Made by a program: the position numbers and the translations under genes
Notes under the pieces: model-generated
Databases searched by the model: none
Told to the model about the DNA's origin: nothing
What the model saw: only the letters and a program-made list of their open reading frames with translations
Shown here: in pieces, positions 25,095-34,043 of the stretch
Numbering within the stretch: position 1 is the first letter of the stretch
Layout of the letters: each line of letters starts with the position of its first letter
NCBI GenBank assembly: GCA_024695285.1
Contig: JAILIM010000093.1
Coordinates: forward strand, 3,049 to 67,048
DNA length: 64,000 nucleotides
Direction: 5' to 3'
Origin: Bacteroidales bacterium
GTDB lineage: Bacteria > Bacteroidota > Bacteroidia > Bacteroidales > UBA932

Positions 25095-25712
25095 ATGCAC
25101 GTAGCGATTGCTGGAAATATCGGTAGCGGAAAGACCACGCTGACCAAGATGCTCGCCGCCCACTATGGGTGGACTCCCAGGTTTGAACCGGTTGATTTCA
25201 ACCCCTATCTCGCTGATTATTATGAGGATATGGAGCGTTGGTCCTTCAACCTCCAGATCTATTTCCTGAACAAGCGTTTCAAGGATATCCTCGATATCAA
25301 CAAGTCCGACAAGGTCATCATCCAGGACCGCACCATCTATGAGGACGCCAGCATCTTCGCCCGCAACCTCCACGACATGGGCCTGATGAGCACCCGCGAC
25401 TTCGAGAACTACACCGACCTCTTCGACCTGATGATGTCGCTTGTGGGCCTTCCCGACCTGCTGATTTACCTGCGTTCCTCCATACCCAACCTTATCGCCC
25501 AGATCGAGAAGCGCGGCCGTGAATACGAGAAGAGCATACGCATCGATTACCTGACCGGCCTGAACCAGAAATACGAGGAATGGATTAGCGGCTACACCGG
25601 AAACCTGCTCATCGTCGATGCAGACAATATCAAGTTCGGCAACCGCCCCGAAGACTTTGAACAAATCACAAATATGATAGATGCCAAACTCTATGGTCTC
25701 TTCCCTGAATAA
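25095..25712 (+). CDS. Deoxynucleoside kinase, copy 2
   Basis: 205 residues, clearly homologous to copy 1 along its whole length (GNIGSGKTT, RWSFNLQIYFLNKRF, IIQDRTIYED). Differences in the substrate region suggest distinct deoxynucleoside preferences. The next gene starts one base after the stop, so the kinase and the acyl-CoA ligase are probably cotranscribed. Confidence 0.9.
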   Translation: MHVAIAGNIGSGKTTLTKMLAAHYGWTPRFEPVDFNPYLADYYEDMERWSFNLQIYFLNKRFKDILDINKSDKVIIQDRTIYEDASIFARNLHDMGLMSTRDFENYTDLFDLMMSLVGLPDLLIYLRSSIPNLIAQIEKRGREYEKSIRIDYLTGLNQKYEEWISGYTGNLLIVDADNIKFGNRPEDFEQITNMIDAKLYGLFPE

Positions 25713-25713
25713 T

Positions 25714-27630
25714 ATGGAAAAACCTATTGAAACCATCATCGACTTTGTCAATTGCTACGCAGCCAAATACGGCGACGATACCTTCCTTCGTGAGAAGGTC
25801 GGAGATAACTGGACGGAAACTTCATTCAAGCAGACCCGCGAAGAGGGTCGCATATACGCAGCGGGCTTCATGGCCCTCGGCCTGAAGAAAGGCGAAAAGG
25901 TCGCCTTGATTTCCGAAGGACGCAACAAGTGGATATTCAGCGAATTGGGCGTGCTCTACGCCGGCGGTACCGACGTGCCCCTCTCCTTCAAGCTTGAATC
26001 TGACTACGACCTCACATTCCGCATCAACCACTCGGATTCCCGTTTCATCATAGCTTCCGAAAGCCAGATCGACAAGGTGCGCCGCGTCATTTCCCAGTGT
26101 CCCGCAATCGAAAAGATCATAGTTCTTGACGACCTCCCCCTGCAGGACGGCGAAATGTACATCGGCGAGCTCCGCAGCATGGGCGAGCAGTTCATGAAGG
26201 ACAGGCTTCCCGAACTCGAGGAGCGCATCGCGTCCATCCAGCCAGGCGACTACGCCAACATCTCCTACACCTCCGGCACCACCGCCGACCCCAAGGGCAT
26301 ACTCCTCACGCACAACAACTACACCTCCAACATAGTCCAGTGCAACTCCGTGGTGAAGATAGACCGCGGCGACGTGATGCTCATCATCACCCCCCTGGAC
26401 CATTGTTTCGCCCACGTGGCAGGCTTCTACTTCATGATGTGCAACGGCGGCAGCATAGCAACCGTGCCCGGCGGCAAGAACGCCATCACGATGCTCCGCA
26501 ACATCCCCATGGCCATACGCGAGGTGCGTCCCCACGTCATGCTTTCCGTGCCCGCCATTTCCCGCAACTTCCGCAAGAACATCGAGGCCGGCATCAAGAA
26601 GAAGGGCCCCAAGGTGCAGAAACTCTATGAGTTCGCGCTCAACAACGCCATCAAATACAACCGCGAGTACTACAACATGGGCAAGCCCTGCTGGAAGCTC
26701 TGGTGGCGCAGGCCCGTCAAGGCCATTATGGACAAGCTCATCTTCAAGGGCGTGCGCGAAAGCTTCGGCGGCCGTATGAAGTTCTTCATCGGCGGAGGCG
26801 CCCTGCTCGACATCGAGCTCCAGCGCTACTTCTGCGCAATCGGGATGCCCATTTTCCAGGGCTACGGCCTGACTGAGGCGACTCCCGTGATCTGCGCCAA
26901 TTCCGCAGGCCATGCCCGCTTCGGCTCCTCCGGCCGCACCGTCCAGCCCATGGACATCAAGATATGCGACGAAGAAGGGAAGGAAGTACCCCACGGCACC
27001 ACCGGCGAAATCGTGATCCGCGGCGGCAACGTGATGGCAGGCTACTGGAAGAACCCTGAAGCCACCGCTTCGACCATCATCGACGGCTGGCTCCACACCG
27101 GCGACCGCGGCTACATCTGCCCTGAAGATCCCCGTTTCCTCTATGTGACAGGCCGCTTCAAGAGCCTCCTCATTTCCTCCGACGGTGAAAAGTATTCCCC
27201 CGAGGGCTACGAGGACAGCCTTGCCGACGGATCCAAGTTCATCGAGGCATCCGTGCTCCACAACAACCAGAGCCCATGGACCGTCGTGCTCGTCATCCCC
27301 AACAAGACCGCACTTGCCGAGGCCGTGAAGGAAAAAGGCATTGATCCCGCTTCCGATGCCGGCATCAAGGCACAGCTCGACATCATCAAGGGCGAAGTGG
27401 ATTCCTACCGTCCGGGCGGCCGCCATGCCGGCCTCTTCCCCGAAAAGTGGCTTCCCGCTGCAATCATAGTGGGAGATACCCCCTTCACGGAGCAGAACGG
27501 AATGCTCAACACCACGTCCAAGATGGTGCGCGGCAAGGTTGAGAAGTTCTACGCAGACCGCATCGAGTACGCAATGACCGCGGAAGGCAAGGAACTCTAC
27601 AACGAGAAGAATATCCAATCACTAAAATAA
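25714..27630 (+). CDS. Long-chain acyl-CoA ligase (AMP-binding)
   Basis: 638 residues of the adenylate-forming superfamily. The phosphate-binding motif is ISYTSGTTADPKGILLTHNN, followed by GYGLTEATPVI and WLHTGDRGYI, and a C-terminal lid domain. Size and motif set match FAD15-type long-chain fatty acid:CoA ligases that activate exogenous fatty acids for phospholipid use. The ATG at 25714 was chosen because it follows the kinase stop directly; the frame extends 11 codons further but inside that gene. Confidence 0.9.
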   Translation: MEKPIETIIDFVNCYAAKYGDDTFLREKVGDNWTETSFKQTREEGRIYAAGFMALGLKKGEKVALISEGRNKWIFSELGVLYAGGTDVPLSFKLESDYDLTFRINHSDSRFIIASESQIDKVRRVISQCPAIEKIIVLDDLPLQDGEMYIGELRSMGEQFMKDRLPELEERIASIQPGDYANISYTSGTTADPKGILLTHNNYTSNIVQCNSVVKIDRGDVMLIITPLDHCFAHVAGFYFMMCNGGSIATVPGGKNAITMLRNIPMAIREVRPHVMLSVPAISRNFRKNIEAGIKKKGPKVQKLYEFALNNAIKYNREYYNMGKPCWKLWWRRPVKAIMDKLIFKGVRESFGGRMKFFIGGGALLDIELQRYFCAIGMPIFQGYGLTEATPVICANSAGHARFGSSGRTVQPMDIKICDEEGKEVPHGTTGEIVIRGGNVMAGYWKNPEATASTIIDGWLHTGDRGYICPEDPRFLYVTGRFKSLLISSDGEKYSPEGYEDSLADGSKFIEASVLHNNQSPWTVVLVIPNKTALAEAVKEKGIDPASDAGIKAQLDIIKGEVDSYRPGGRHAGLFPEKWLPAAIIVGDTPFTEQNGMLNTTSKMVRGKVEKFYADRIEYAMTAEGKELYNEKNIQSLK

Positions 27631-27642
27631 AATAACTGCGTT

Positions 27643-28920
27643 ATGACTAAAACCGCCAACGCCAAGAGCTACACCCCCGCCATTGTGGTGATGTTCGCGC
27701 TGTTCTTCATGATAGCGTTCGTCACCAACCTCGCCGGCTCCATGGGTGTCATCGTGACCAACCAGTTCGGAGCCTCCAAGGCCCTGTCCCAGCTTGGTTC
27801 GCTCGCCAATTTCATCGCTTATGCCTGTATGGGTATTCCCGCAGGCATCATCCTGAAGCGCAAGGGATATAAGTTCACGTCCCTTCTCGCAGTCGTCATC
27901 GGCTTCGTCGGAGTGGGTATCCAGTTCCTATCCGGCTATGTAGAGTCATTTGCCGTGTATGTGGCAGGTGCATTCGTGGCCGGTTTCTCAATGTGTATGC
28001 TCAACATCGTGGTGAACCCCATGCTGAACACCCTCGGCGGTGGCGGCAACAAGGGTAACCAGCTGATCCAGTGGGGCGGTTCCTGCAACTCCATCGGTGG
28101 CACCATCGCTCCCGTGTTCGTGGGCTGGCTCGTCGGCGGCTCAATCGCGGACGCAAGCGTTGCAAAGGCGGCTCCCGTGATGATTATCGCCATGGCGATT
28201 TTCGCCCTTGCATTCGTGATCATAATGCTCACACGCATCCCCGAGCCCCATATGGAGACTCCCGAGGAGAAGGCGGCCCGCCTGGCAGGCAAGGCTGTCA
28301 AGGATCCGTACAGCCCTCTCTCCTTCCGTCATTTCGTGCTCGGCGCGATCGCCATATTCTTCTATGTCGGTATCGAGGTGAGTATCCCCAACACCGCCAA
28401 CGTGTATTTCTCCGGCCTTGACTGGGTAGGCCCCGCACTGACCGGAACAATCATCGGCGGCTACTGGTTCAGCATGCTCATCGGCCGTCTGGTCGGCGCT
28501 TCCATCGGCGCCAAGGTCAGCAGCAAGAAGATGCTCCTGTTCACTTCCGCTGCTGCCGTGCTGTTCATCATCTGCGCCATCCTCATCCCTGAGAGCACGG
28601 CCGTCAAGTTCCGTGAATCCCAGGTGCCCGTTTCCCTTATCTTCTTGATGCTCTGCGGTCTCTGCACCTCCGTCATGTGGGGTTCCATCTTCAACCTCGC
28701 CGCAGAAGGACTCGGCAAATACACCGCTCCCGCTTCCGGTATCTTCATGACCCTGGTCTGCGGCGGCGGCATCATCCCCTTCGTGCAGAACGCCCTGGCG
28801 GATGTGCCCAGCATCGGCTCCATGAAGAGCTACTGGCTGATCGTGGCATGCCTCTGCTACCTCATTTTCTACGCCGTGGCCGGCAGCAAGAACGTCAACA
28901 AGGACATCCCCGTAGAGTAG
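27643..28920 (+). CDS. Sugar permease, MFS (FHS/FucP-like)
   Basis: 425 residues with about twelve hydrophobic helices. It has the pattern of the fucose/glucose-galactose:proton symporter group (FFMIAFVTNLAGSMGV near the start, NPMLNTLGGGGNKG in helix 4-5, WGSIFNLAAEGLG in helix 10). It probably imports a hexose. The ROK kinase starts four bases after the stop, so the pair would import and phosphorylate the same sugar. Confidence 0.88.
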   Translation: MTKTANAKSYTPAIVVMFALFFMIAFVTNLAGSMGVIVTNQFGASKALSQLGSLANFIAYACMGIPAGIILKRKGYKFTSLLAVVIGFVGVGIQFLSGYVESFAVYVAGAFVAGFSMCMLNIVVNPMLNTLGGGGNKGNQLIQWGGSCNSIGGTIAPVFVGWLVGGSIADASVAKAAPVMIIAMAIFALAFVIIMLTRIPEPHMETPEEKAARLAGKAVKDPYSPLSFRHFVLGAIAIFFYVGIEVSIPNTANVYFSGLDWVGPALTGTIIGGYWFSMLIGRLVGASIGAKVSSKKMLLFTSAAAVLFIICAILIPESTAVKFRESQVPVSLIFLMLCGLCTSVMWGSIFNLAAEGLGKYTAPASGIFMTLVCGGGIIPFVQNALADVPSIGSMKSYWLIVACLCYLIFYAVAGSKNVNKDIPVE

Positions 28921-28924
28921 TATT

Positions 28925-29884
28925 ATGGAACAGCCTTACGTACTCGGTATAGATATCGGCGGTCAGACCGCCAAGAGCGGCGTCGTGAACGCCCGCGGCG
29001 AGGTGCTCGCCCAGACCATCCTCGTGTCCAATGCCCACAATGACGCCGCCAGTTTCGTCGGCGCCCTTGCAGGCACACTCAAGAAGCTTATCTCCGACGC
29101 CGGCGTCTCCGGACAGGTGCGCGGTATCGGCGTGGGCGCCCCTAACGGCAACTACTATACGGGCGAAATCAAGGATGCTCCCAATCTCGCCTGGGCCCAC
29201 GAAAAGAACATACCTTTTGCAAAGATGCTCTCCGAGGCAATGGACGGACTGCCCGTAGCCCTCACCAACGACGCCAACGCAGCCGCTGTCGGTGAGATGA
29301 CCTACGGTGCTGCCAAGGGCCTCAAGGACTTCATCATGATCACCCTCGGCACCGGTGTCGGCAGCGGCATCGTCATCGACGGCAAGGTGGTCTACGGCCA
29401 CGACGGCTTCGCCGGCGAGCTCGGCCACACCACCGCCGTCCGCGGCGGCCGTCCGTGCAACTGCGGCAAGCTGGGCTGCCTCGAGGCATATTGCTCCGCC
29501 ATTGGAGTTGCCCGCACCGCCAAGGAATGGCTGGAGATGCATCCCGACGAATCATCTCTCCTCCGCCTCAGGGAAAATATCACCTCCAAGGATGTCTATG
29601 AGGCCGCCAAGGCCGGCGACAAGGTGGCGAAGGAAATCTTCGACTTCACCGGAAACCTCCTTGGCCGCAGTTTTGCGGACTTCATCGCCTTCTCGGCCCC
29701 CGAGGCCATCGTGCTCTTCGGCGGCCTGGCCCGCGCGAAGGAGTTCCTGTATGAACCAATACTCAAATCAATGAACGAGAACGTGCTGCCGCTGTGGCGC
29801 GACAGGGTCAAGGTGCTCTTCTCGAGCCTCTCCGAATCCGACGCCGCAATCCTCGGTGCGTCCGCTCTTGCTTGGGACTTTTAA
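28925..29884 (+). CDS. ROK family glucokinase
   Basis: 319 residues. ATP-binding start VLGIDIGGQTAKSGVV, catalytic Asp in TNDANAAAVGE, and the ROK zinc motif GHTTAVRGG..CNCGKLGCLE. It makes glucose 6-phosphate, or phosphorylates a related hexose. Without a helix-turn-helix domain it is an enzyme, not a repressor. It works with the adjacent permease. Confidence 0.92.
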   Translation: MEQPYVLGIDIGGQTAKSGVVNARGEVLAQTILVSNAHNDAASFVGALAGTLKKLISDAGVSGQVRGIGVGAPNGNYYTGEIKDAPNLAWAHEKNIPFAKMLSEAMDGLPVALTNDANAAAVGEMTYGAAKGLKDFIMITLGTGVGSGIVIDGKVVYGHDGFAGELGHTTAVRGGRPCNCGKLGCLEAYCSAIGVARTAKEWLEMHPDESSLLRLRENITSKDVYEAAKAGDKVAKEIFDFTGNLLGRSFADFIAFSAPEAIVLFGGLARAKEFLYEPILKSMNENVLPLWRDRVKVLFSSLSESDAAILGASALAWDF

Positions 29885-29908
29885 TTCATTAACAATTAAT
29901 ATTTTAAA

Positions 29909-30721
29909 ATGAAAACATTAAAATTTCTTTTCGCACTCGCACTGGGTGCCTCTATCGTAGCCTGCACTCCCAAGGATGTTGATCCTGCAGTGGATGGACA
30001 GGATGTGAAGGACGGCGTGGAAGAGGCCGTCAAGACCCTCAAGGACTATTCCCCGACCAAGGCTGAGATCGACACTGTCAGCTACCTCCTCGGTATCAAC
30101 TTCGGAAGCTTCCTGAAGGGCTACAACTTCGGCGACGTCAACTATTCCAAGATGATTGCAGGTATGAAGGATTTCGTCAAGTCAAAGGGCGATTTCCGCG
30201 ATCCTGACTTCAACGACCAGTTCAAGATCAGCCCCGAGCGCATCAACGACGTGTTCAACGCCTATCTTGAGAAGCGCCACAACTACATTCTCCTCGAGAA
30301 CAAGGAGAAGGGCGACAAGTTCCTTGCTGCAAACCGCAAGAAGGAAGGCGTCCAGGAGACCGAGAGCGGCCTTCAGTACAAGATTATCGAGCCCGGTAAC
30401 GAGAACAAGCCTGAGGCAGCCGATACCGTGTGGGTGAAGTACAAGGGCACCCTCATCGACGGCAAGGTGTTCGACCAGACCGAGGAAGATGCCGATCCTA
30501 TCAGCTTCCCTCTCAAGAGCGTAGTTCCCGGCTGGACCGAGGGTATGCAGCTTATCGGCGAGGGCGGCCACATCGAACTCTACGTTCCCGCCAACCTCGC
30601 TTACGGCGAGCAGGGCCGTCCCGGTATCGATCCGAACTCTCTCCTTATCTTTGACGTCGAACTCGTGAAGGTGGGCAAGTTCGTTCCCGCTCCCGAGGTG
30701 GTCGAGAATAAGAAGAAATAA
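29909..30721 (+). CDS. FKBP-type peptidyl-prolyl isomerase, lipoprotein
   Basis: 270 residues. Lipoprotein signal with lipobox IVAC (Cys19) and KD after it. The N-terminal helical dimerisation region (residues 40-150) includes YLLGINFGSFLKG. The FKBP domain starts at about 165 (DTVWVKYKGTLIDGKVFDQT) and ends with YGEQGRPGIDPNSLLIFDVELV. It resembles FkpA/Mip proteins, which assist folding of exported proteins. A clear terminator follows. Confidence 0.93.
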   Translation: MKTLKFLFALALGASIVACTPKDVDPAVDGQDVKDGVEEAVKTLKDYSPTKAEIDTVSYLLGINFGSFLKGYNFGDVNYSKMIAGMKDFVKSKGDFRDPDFNDQFKISPERINDVFNAYLEKRHNYILLENKEKGDKFLAANRKKEGVQETESGLQYKIIEPGNENKPEAADTVWVKYKGTLIDGKVFDQTEEDADPISFPLKSVVPGWTEGMQLIGEGGHIELYVPANLAYGEQGRPGIDPNSLLIFDVELVKVGKFVPAPEVVENKKK

Positions 30722-30739
30722 TCTGACTCAAACGATTTG

Positions 30740-30770
30740 AGGCCGGGCTTGTCCCGGCCTTTTTTCTTTT
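30740..30770 (+). terminator. Intrinsic terminator after the FKBP gene
   Basis: AGGCCGGG (30740-30747) pairs with CCCGGCCT (30753-30760), a five-base loop, followed by TTTTTTCTTTT. This is a textbook rho-independent terminator. Confidence 0.9.
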
Positions 30771-30782
30771 CCGGAACTTTCG

Positions 30783-30790
30783 TACCTTTG
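30783..30790 (+). promoter_or_regulatory. -7 box for the GH3 gene
   Basis: TACCTTTG, only three bases before the ATG at 30794. Transcription from it would give little or no leader. Confidence 0.65.
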
Positions 30791-30793
30791 TGT

Positions 30794-33037
30794 ATGCTCA
30801 CAATTATCCTTGCCGCGGCGATTGCCGCTTCCGGCCCCGTGCTGAGGCCCGACAACATTCCTGAAATTGTATCCCTGCTGACGCTCGAGGAAAAGGCCGC
30901 CATCCTCGTGGGATGCGGCTCCACCGCCTTCGACGGCATAGGCCGCAACGACATAGGCGTCAAAGGCAGCGCAGGCGCCACCCATGCCATTCCGCGCCTC
31001 GGCATCCCGTCGATAGTGCTTGCCGACGGCCCTGCCGGCCTGCGCATCGACCCCACCCGCCCCGGAACGGACAAGACCTTCTATTGTACCGGTTTCCCCA
31101 TAGGCACCATGCTCGCATCCACCTGGAACCCCGAACTGGTCGGTGAGGTCGGTCAGGCGATGGGAAACGAGGTACTCGAGTACGGCGTGGACGTGCTTCT
31201 CGGGCCCGGTGTGAACATCCACCGCAACCCGCTCTGCGGCAGGAATTTCGAGTATTATTCGGAGGATCCCGTGCTTGCAGGGGAGACGGCCGCCGCAATT
31301 GTGGACGGAATAGAGTCCAACGGCGTCGGCGCCTGCGTCAAGCACTTCGCCGTCAACAACCAGGAGCTGAACCGCCTCCACAATGACGCCCGCCTGAGCC
31401 AGCGCGCCCTGCGTGAAATCTACCTGAAAGTCTTTGAGATAGCGGTGCGCAAGGCCCAGCCATGGACGCTGATGACCTCCTACAACTACATCAACGGCAC
31501 CCACGCATCCGAAGCCCCATGGCTGCTGACCGACATACTCCGCGGCGACTGGGGCTTTGAGGGCACGGTTATGACCGACTGGGGCGGCGGCTACGACACG
31601 GCTGCCCAGATCCACGCCGGCAACGAACTTATACAGCCCGGCTCCGACTCCCGTTATAACGCGCTTATTAGCGCTGTACGGGACGGCCGCCTGGCCATGG
31701 AGGATGTAGACAGGAGCGTTACGCGCGCCCTGCAGCTCATAGTGAAATGTCCCGCCTACAGGGGCTATGAGCACTCCGATGCGCCCGACCTGGAGGCGCA
31801 CGCAGCTGTGTGCCGCAAGGCTGCGGACGAAGGCGTGGTGCTGCTGAAGAACGAAGGCGTCCTGCCTTTCGGCCCCGACGGCACGACGGCGCTCCTCGGC
31901 GTGACCTCGTATGCATTCATTGCCGGCGGCACCGGTTCAGGCGATGTCCACAGGCCCTATGTGGTGGACCTGCAGAAGGGACTTGCCGACGAAGGCTTCA
32001 CGCTCGAGAGCGGCCTGGACGGTTTCTATGAAGCGTATATGCAGGACGAACGCTGGCGCTGCGCAATGGTGGACGGCAAGAATTCCTGGGTTATCGACAG
32101 GGAACGGCCGATCGAAGTGGTGCCGGTGGAACAGATCCGTGCCGCCGCTGAGTCGGCGGACCGGGCGGTCGTGACTTTCGGGCGCGTGTTCGGGGAAGGC
32201 AAGGACCGTGACCTCTACCACAGCTACCTGTTGCAGGACAGGGAGCTGCAGCTCCTGCGCGAGACCTCGAAGGCCTTCCGGGCCAGGGGCAAGAAAGTGA
32301 CCGTCATACTCAACATCGGGGGCGTAGTTGAAATCGAAAGCTGGAAGGACCTCGCCGACGCGATAATCATCTGCTGGCAGCCGGGCGAAGAAGGCGGCCA
32401 CACTGTAGCGTCCGTGCTCAGCGGGGAAGTCAACCCGTCCGGGCGCCTGCCGATGACCATTTCCAAGTGCTACTCCGACGAGCCGTCCGCGCCCAACTTC
32501 CCGCTGATCTACGCCGACAAGCCTTTCAATTACTCCTTCTACCGCCGTCTGGAAGGCAACAAGAAGGACTACACGGTCAAGGACATAGACTACACAGACT
32601 ACGAGGAAGACATCTGGGTTGGCTACCGCTATTTCTGCACCAAGGCGCGCGACCGCGTGGCCTATCCCTTCGGATATGGCCTGAGCTATACCTCCTTCAA
32701 ATGGAAGAATATGAAGGTTGAGAAATTGGACGGAGCCTGGAAGGTCAGTGTGGACGTCACCAACACCGGCAAGAGGTCCGGGAAGGACGTCGTGGAACTG
32801 TTTGTCTCCGCTCCCGGTAAGGATATGGAGAAGCCTGCCCGCGAGCTCAAGGCTTTTGCCAAGACTCCGGAACTGCAGCCGGGAGAGACCTGCACCGTCG
32901 AAATGACCGTCACTGAAAGCGACCTTGCCTCCTGGGACGAGGCCGCAGGAGCATGGGTCACGGAAAAGGGGCGCTACCGCCTCATAGCGGCGCGCAACGC
33001 CGCCGACCGCGGCATACGCAGGAAAATAAGGATTTAA
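30794..33037 (+). CDS. Glycoside hydrolase family 3 (beta-glucosidase type)
   Basis: 747 residues. N-terminal TIM barrel with the nucleophile Asp262 in VMTDWGGGYD and substrate contacts in KHFAVNNQE and NFEYYSEDP. A C-terminal alpha/beta sandwich follows, then a fibronectin III-like domain (NTGKRSGKDVVELFV). The acid/base residue is less obvious, as is usual in GH3. A short hydrophobic N-terminus (LTIILAAAIAASG) suggests export to the periplasm. ATG 30794 sits right after the -7 box; the frame upstream crosses the terminator. Substrate probably a beta-linked gluco- or xylo-oligosaccharide. Confidence 0.9.
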   Translation: MLTIILAAAIAASGPVLRPDNIPEIVSLLTLEEKAAILVGCGSTAFDGIGRNDIGVKGSAGATHAIPRLGIPSIVLADGPAGLRIDPTRPGTDKTFYCTGFPIGTMLASTWNPELVGEVGQAMGNEVLEYGVDVLLGPGVNIHRNPLCGRNFEYYSEDPVLAGETAAAIVDGIESNGVGACVKHFAVNNQELNRLHNDARLSQRALREIYLKVFEIAVRKAQPWTLMTSYNYINGTHASEAPWLLTDILRGDWGFEGTVMTDWGGGYDTAAQIHAGNELIQPGSDSRYNALISAVRDGRLAMEDVDRSVTRALQLIVKCPAYRGYEHSDAPDLEAHAAVCRKAADEGVVLLKNEGVLPFGPDGTTALLGVTSYAFIAGGTGSGDVHRPYVVDLQKGLADEGFTLESGLDGFYEAYMQDERWRCAMVDGKNSWVIDRERPIEVVPVEQIRAAAESADRAVVTFGRVFGEGKDRDLYHSYLLQDRELQLLRETSKAFRARGKKVTVILNIGGVVEIESWKDLADAIIICWQPGEEGGHTVASVLSGEVNPSGRLPMTISKCYSDEPSAPNFPLIYADKPFNYSFYRRLEGNKKDYTVKDIDYTDYEEDIWVGYRYFCTKARDRVAYPFGYGLSYTSFKWKNMKVEKLDGAWKVSVDVTNTGKRSGKDVVELFVSAPGKDMEKPARELKAFAKTPELQPGETCTVEMTVTESDLASWDEAAGAWVTEKGRYRLIAARNAADRGIRRKIRI

Positions 33038-33309
33038 AGATTCAGAAGACGCCGGCACTCCGGATTGTCCGGCGTGCAGGGGAGAAGCCGCAGGATACGG
33101 TCGGATTGGGTGATTTCGCCCATGACCACCAGATCCCTGACGGCTTCTTCTTCTATGATGTGGAAGCGCTCGGGGGAGTCGGCGGTTATTTCCTCTATGC
33201 TGGAGCCAATTTTGTGCTCTATATATTCACGCAAATCGGTGAACGGGACTCCTGGATGCGCGGCTCCGGCGGTTTCGGCTGAGGCGTCGTGGGGGATGGC
33301 GAAAATCAT
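33034..33309 (-). CDS. Small conserved-looking protein of unknown function
   Basis: 91 residues, not recognised. Polar, no signal or membrane segment, with a helical acidic centre (DLREYIEHKIGSSIEEI). Reality is supported by the four-base ATGA overlap with the secreted protein gene upstream, a typical operon junction. Its stop overlaps the converging GH3 stop by four bases. Confidence 0.55.
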   Translation of the reverse strand: MIFAIPHDASAETAGAAHPGVPFTDLREYIEHKIGSSIEEITADSPERFHIIEEEAVRDLVVMGEITQSDRILRLLPCTPDNPECRRLLNL

Positions 33310-33989
33310 CTGAATGAATATAAACGGTAGTCTTCGGTGCCGAAGGTCAGGTGGTAGCGGGGCTTGTCGGAAGGATCGCCGGTGGGAGTTATTGTCACTC
33401 TCACCGCCGTTTCCGGGATATGCTCCGAGAAGGCCTCGTCGGCGGCAGCGGGGTCCTTGATCACCGTCACCCCTCTCGGTACACCCCTGCAGATTGCCTT
33501 CAGGCCTGTGTAGGCGGCTGTCTCAGAGTTAATTGCGGCGTCGGCGTAATCCTGTATCACGCTTACGTAGGCGGGCATGTAGATGTAGACACGGCCAGAC
33601 TGGTCCTGCTCGCCGGAAACCGGCAGGGAGACCACGTTGAAGGGCTTCTTGAGGTCGTTGGCATCTTCGGGCCTGCCTCCTTTTTCAAGCGTGAGGTAGA
33701 TGATGCCGCGGTTCGATTCTGTGTGGAGGAAATAGTAATCGGGATTCGTCTTTTGCTTTTCGTATTGTTCTGGGGTGCAGAACTCATAGGGGGAGATAGT
33801 CCAGAGGGAGGTCACTTCCTGCCTTATGGAGCGCCCCAGAGGGCCGGCGTCAAGGACGACTTTGGTCGTTTTGCTCCTGAAATCCTGCATTTTGTAGCCC
33901 TTGGTGTAGATGCGTTTCTGCCCCCAGGATGGGAGGCACGATGCGGCCAGCACCAAAACCAACAAAAATTTGCCTAACGCCTTTTTCAT
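33306..33989 (-). CDS. Secreted protein of unknown function
   Basis: 227 residues. Signal peptide MKKALGKFLLVLVLAASC ending near PSWGQ; the AASC could also be a weak lipobox. The body is beta-rich with no recognised motif and ends in TFGTEDYRLYSFR. The ATG at 33987-33989 was chosen for the signal peptide and the promoter; the frame continues upstream without support. Followed by the 91-residue gene with an ATGA overlap. Confidence 0.65.
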   Translation of the reverse strand: MKKALGKFLLVLVLAASCLPSWGQKRIYTKGYKMQDFRSKTTKVVLDAGPLGRSIRQEVTSLWTISPYEFCTPEQYEKQKTNPDYYFLHTESNRGIIYLTLEKGGRPEDANDLKKPFNVVSLPVSGEQDQSGRVYIYMPAYVSVIQDYADAAINSETAAYTGLKAICRGVPRGVTVIKDPAAADEAFSEHIPETAVRVTITPTGDPSDKPRYHLTFGTEDYRLYSFR

Positions 33990-33994
33990 ATCAA

Positions 33995-34023
33995 CAAAGT
34001 TATATAAAAATTCACTACATTTG
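33995..34023. promoter_or_regulatory. Divergent -7 boxes
   Basis: TAACTTTG on the minus strand (34002-33995) lies five bases before the secreted protein ATG. TACATTTG on the plus strand (34016-34023) lies 20 bases before the dnaX ATG and would drive the dnaX-lptB-atp operon. Confidence 0.7.
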
Positions 34024-34043
34024 TAGAACCAACCCGTATTTTT

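Noticed and set aside
25822..27618. 598-codon frame on the minus strand
   Set aside because: Antisense to the acyl-CoA ligase; long empty antisense frames are expected from GC-rich codons. The same holds for 11466-13100, 13152-14369, 36679-38091 and 48504-49805.
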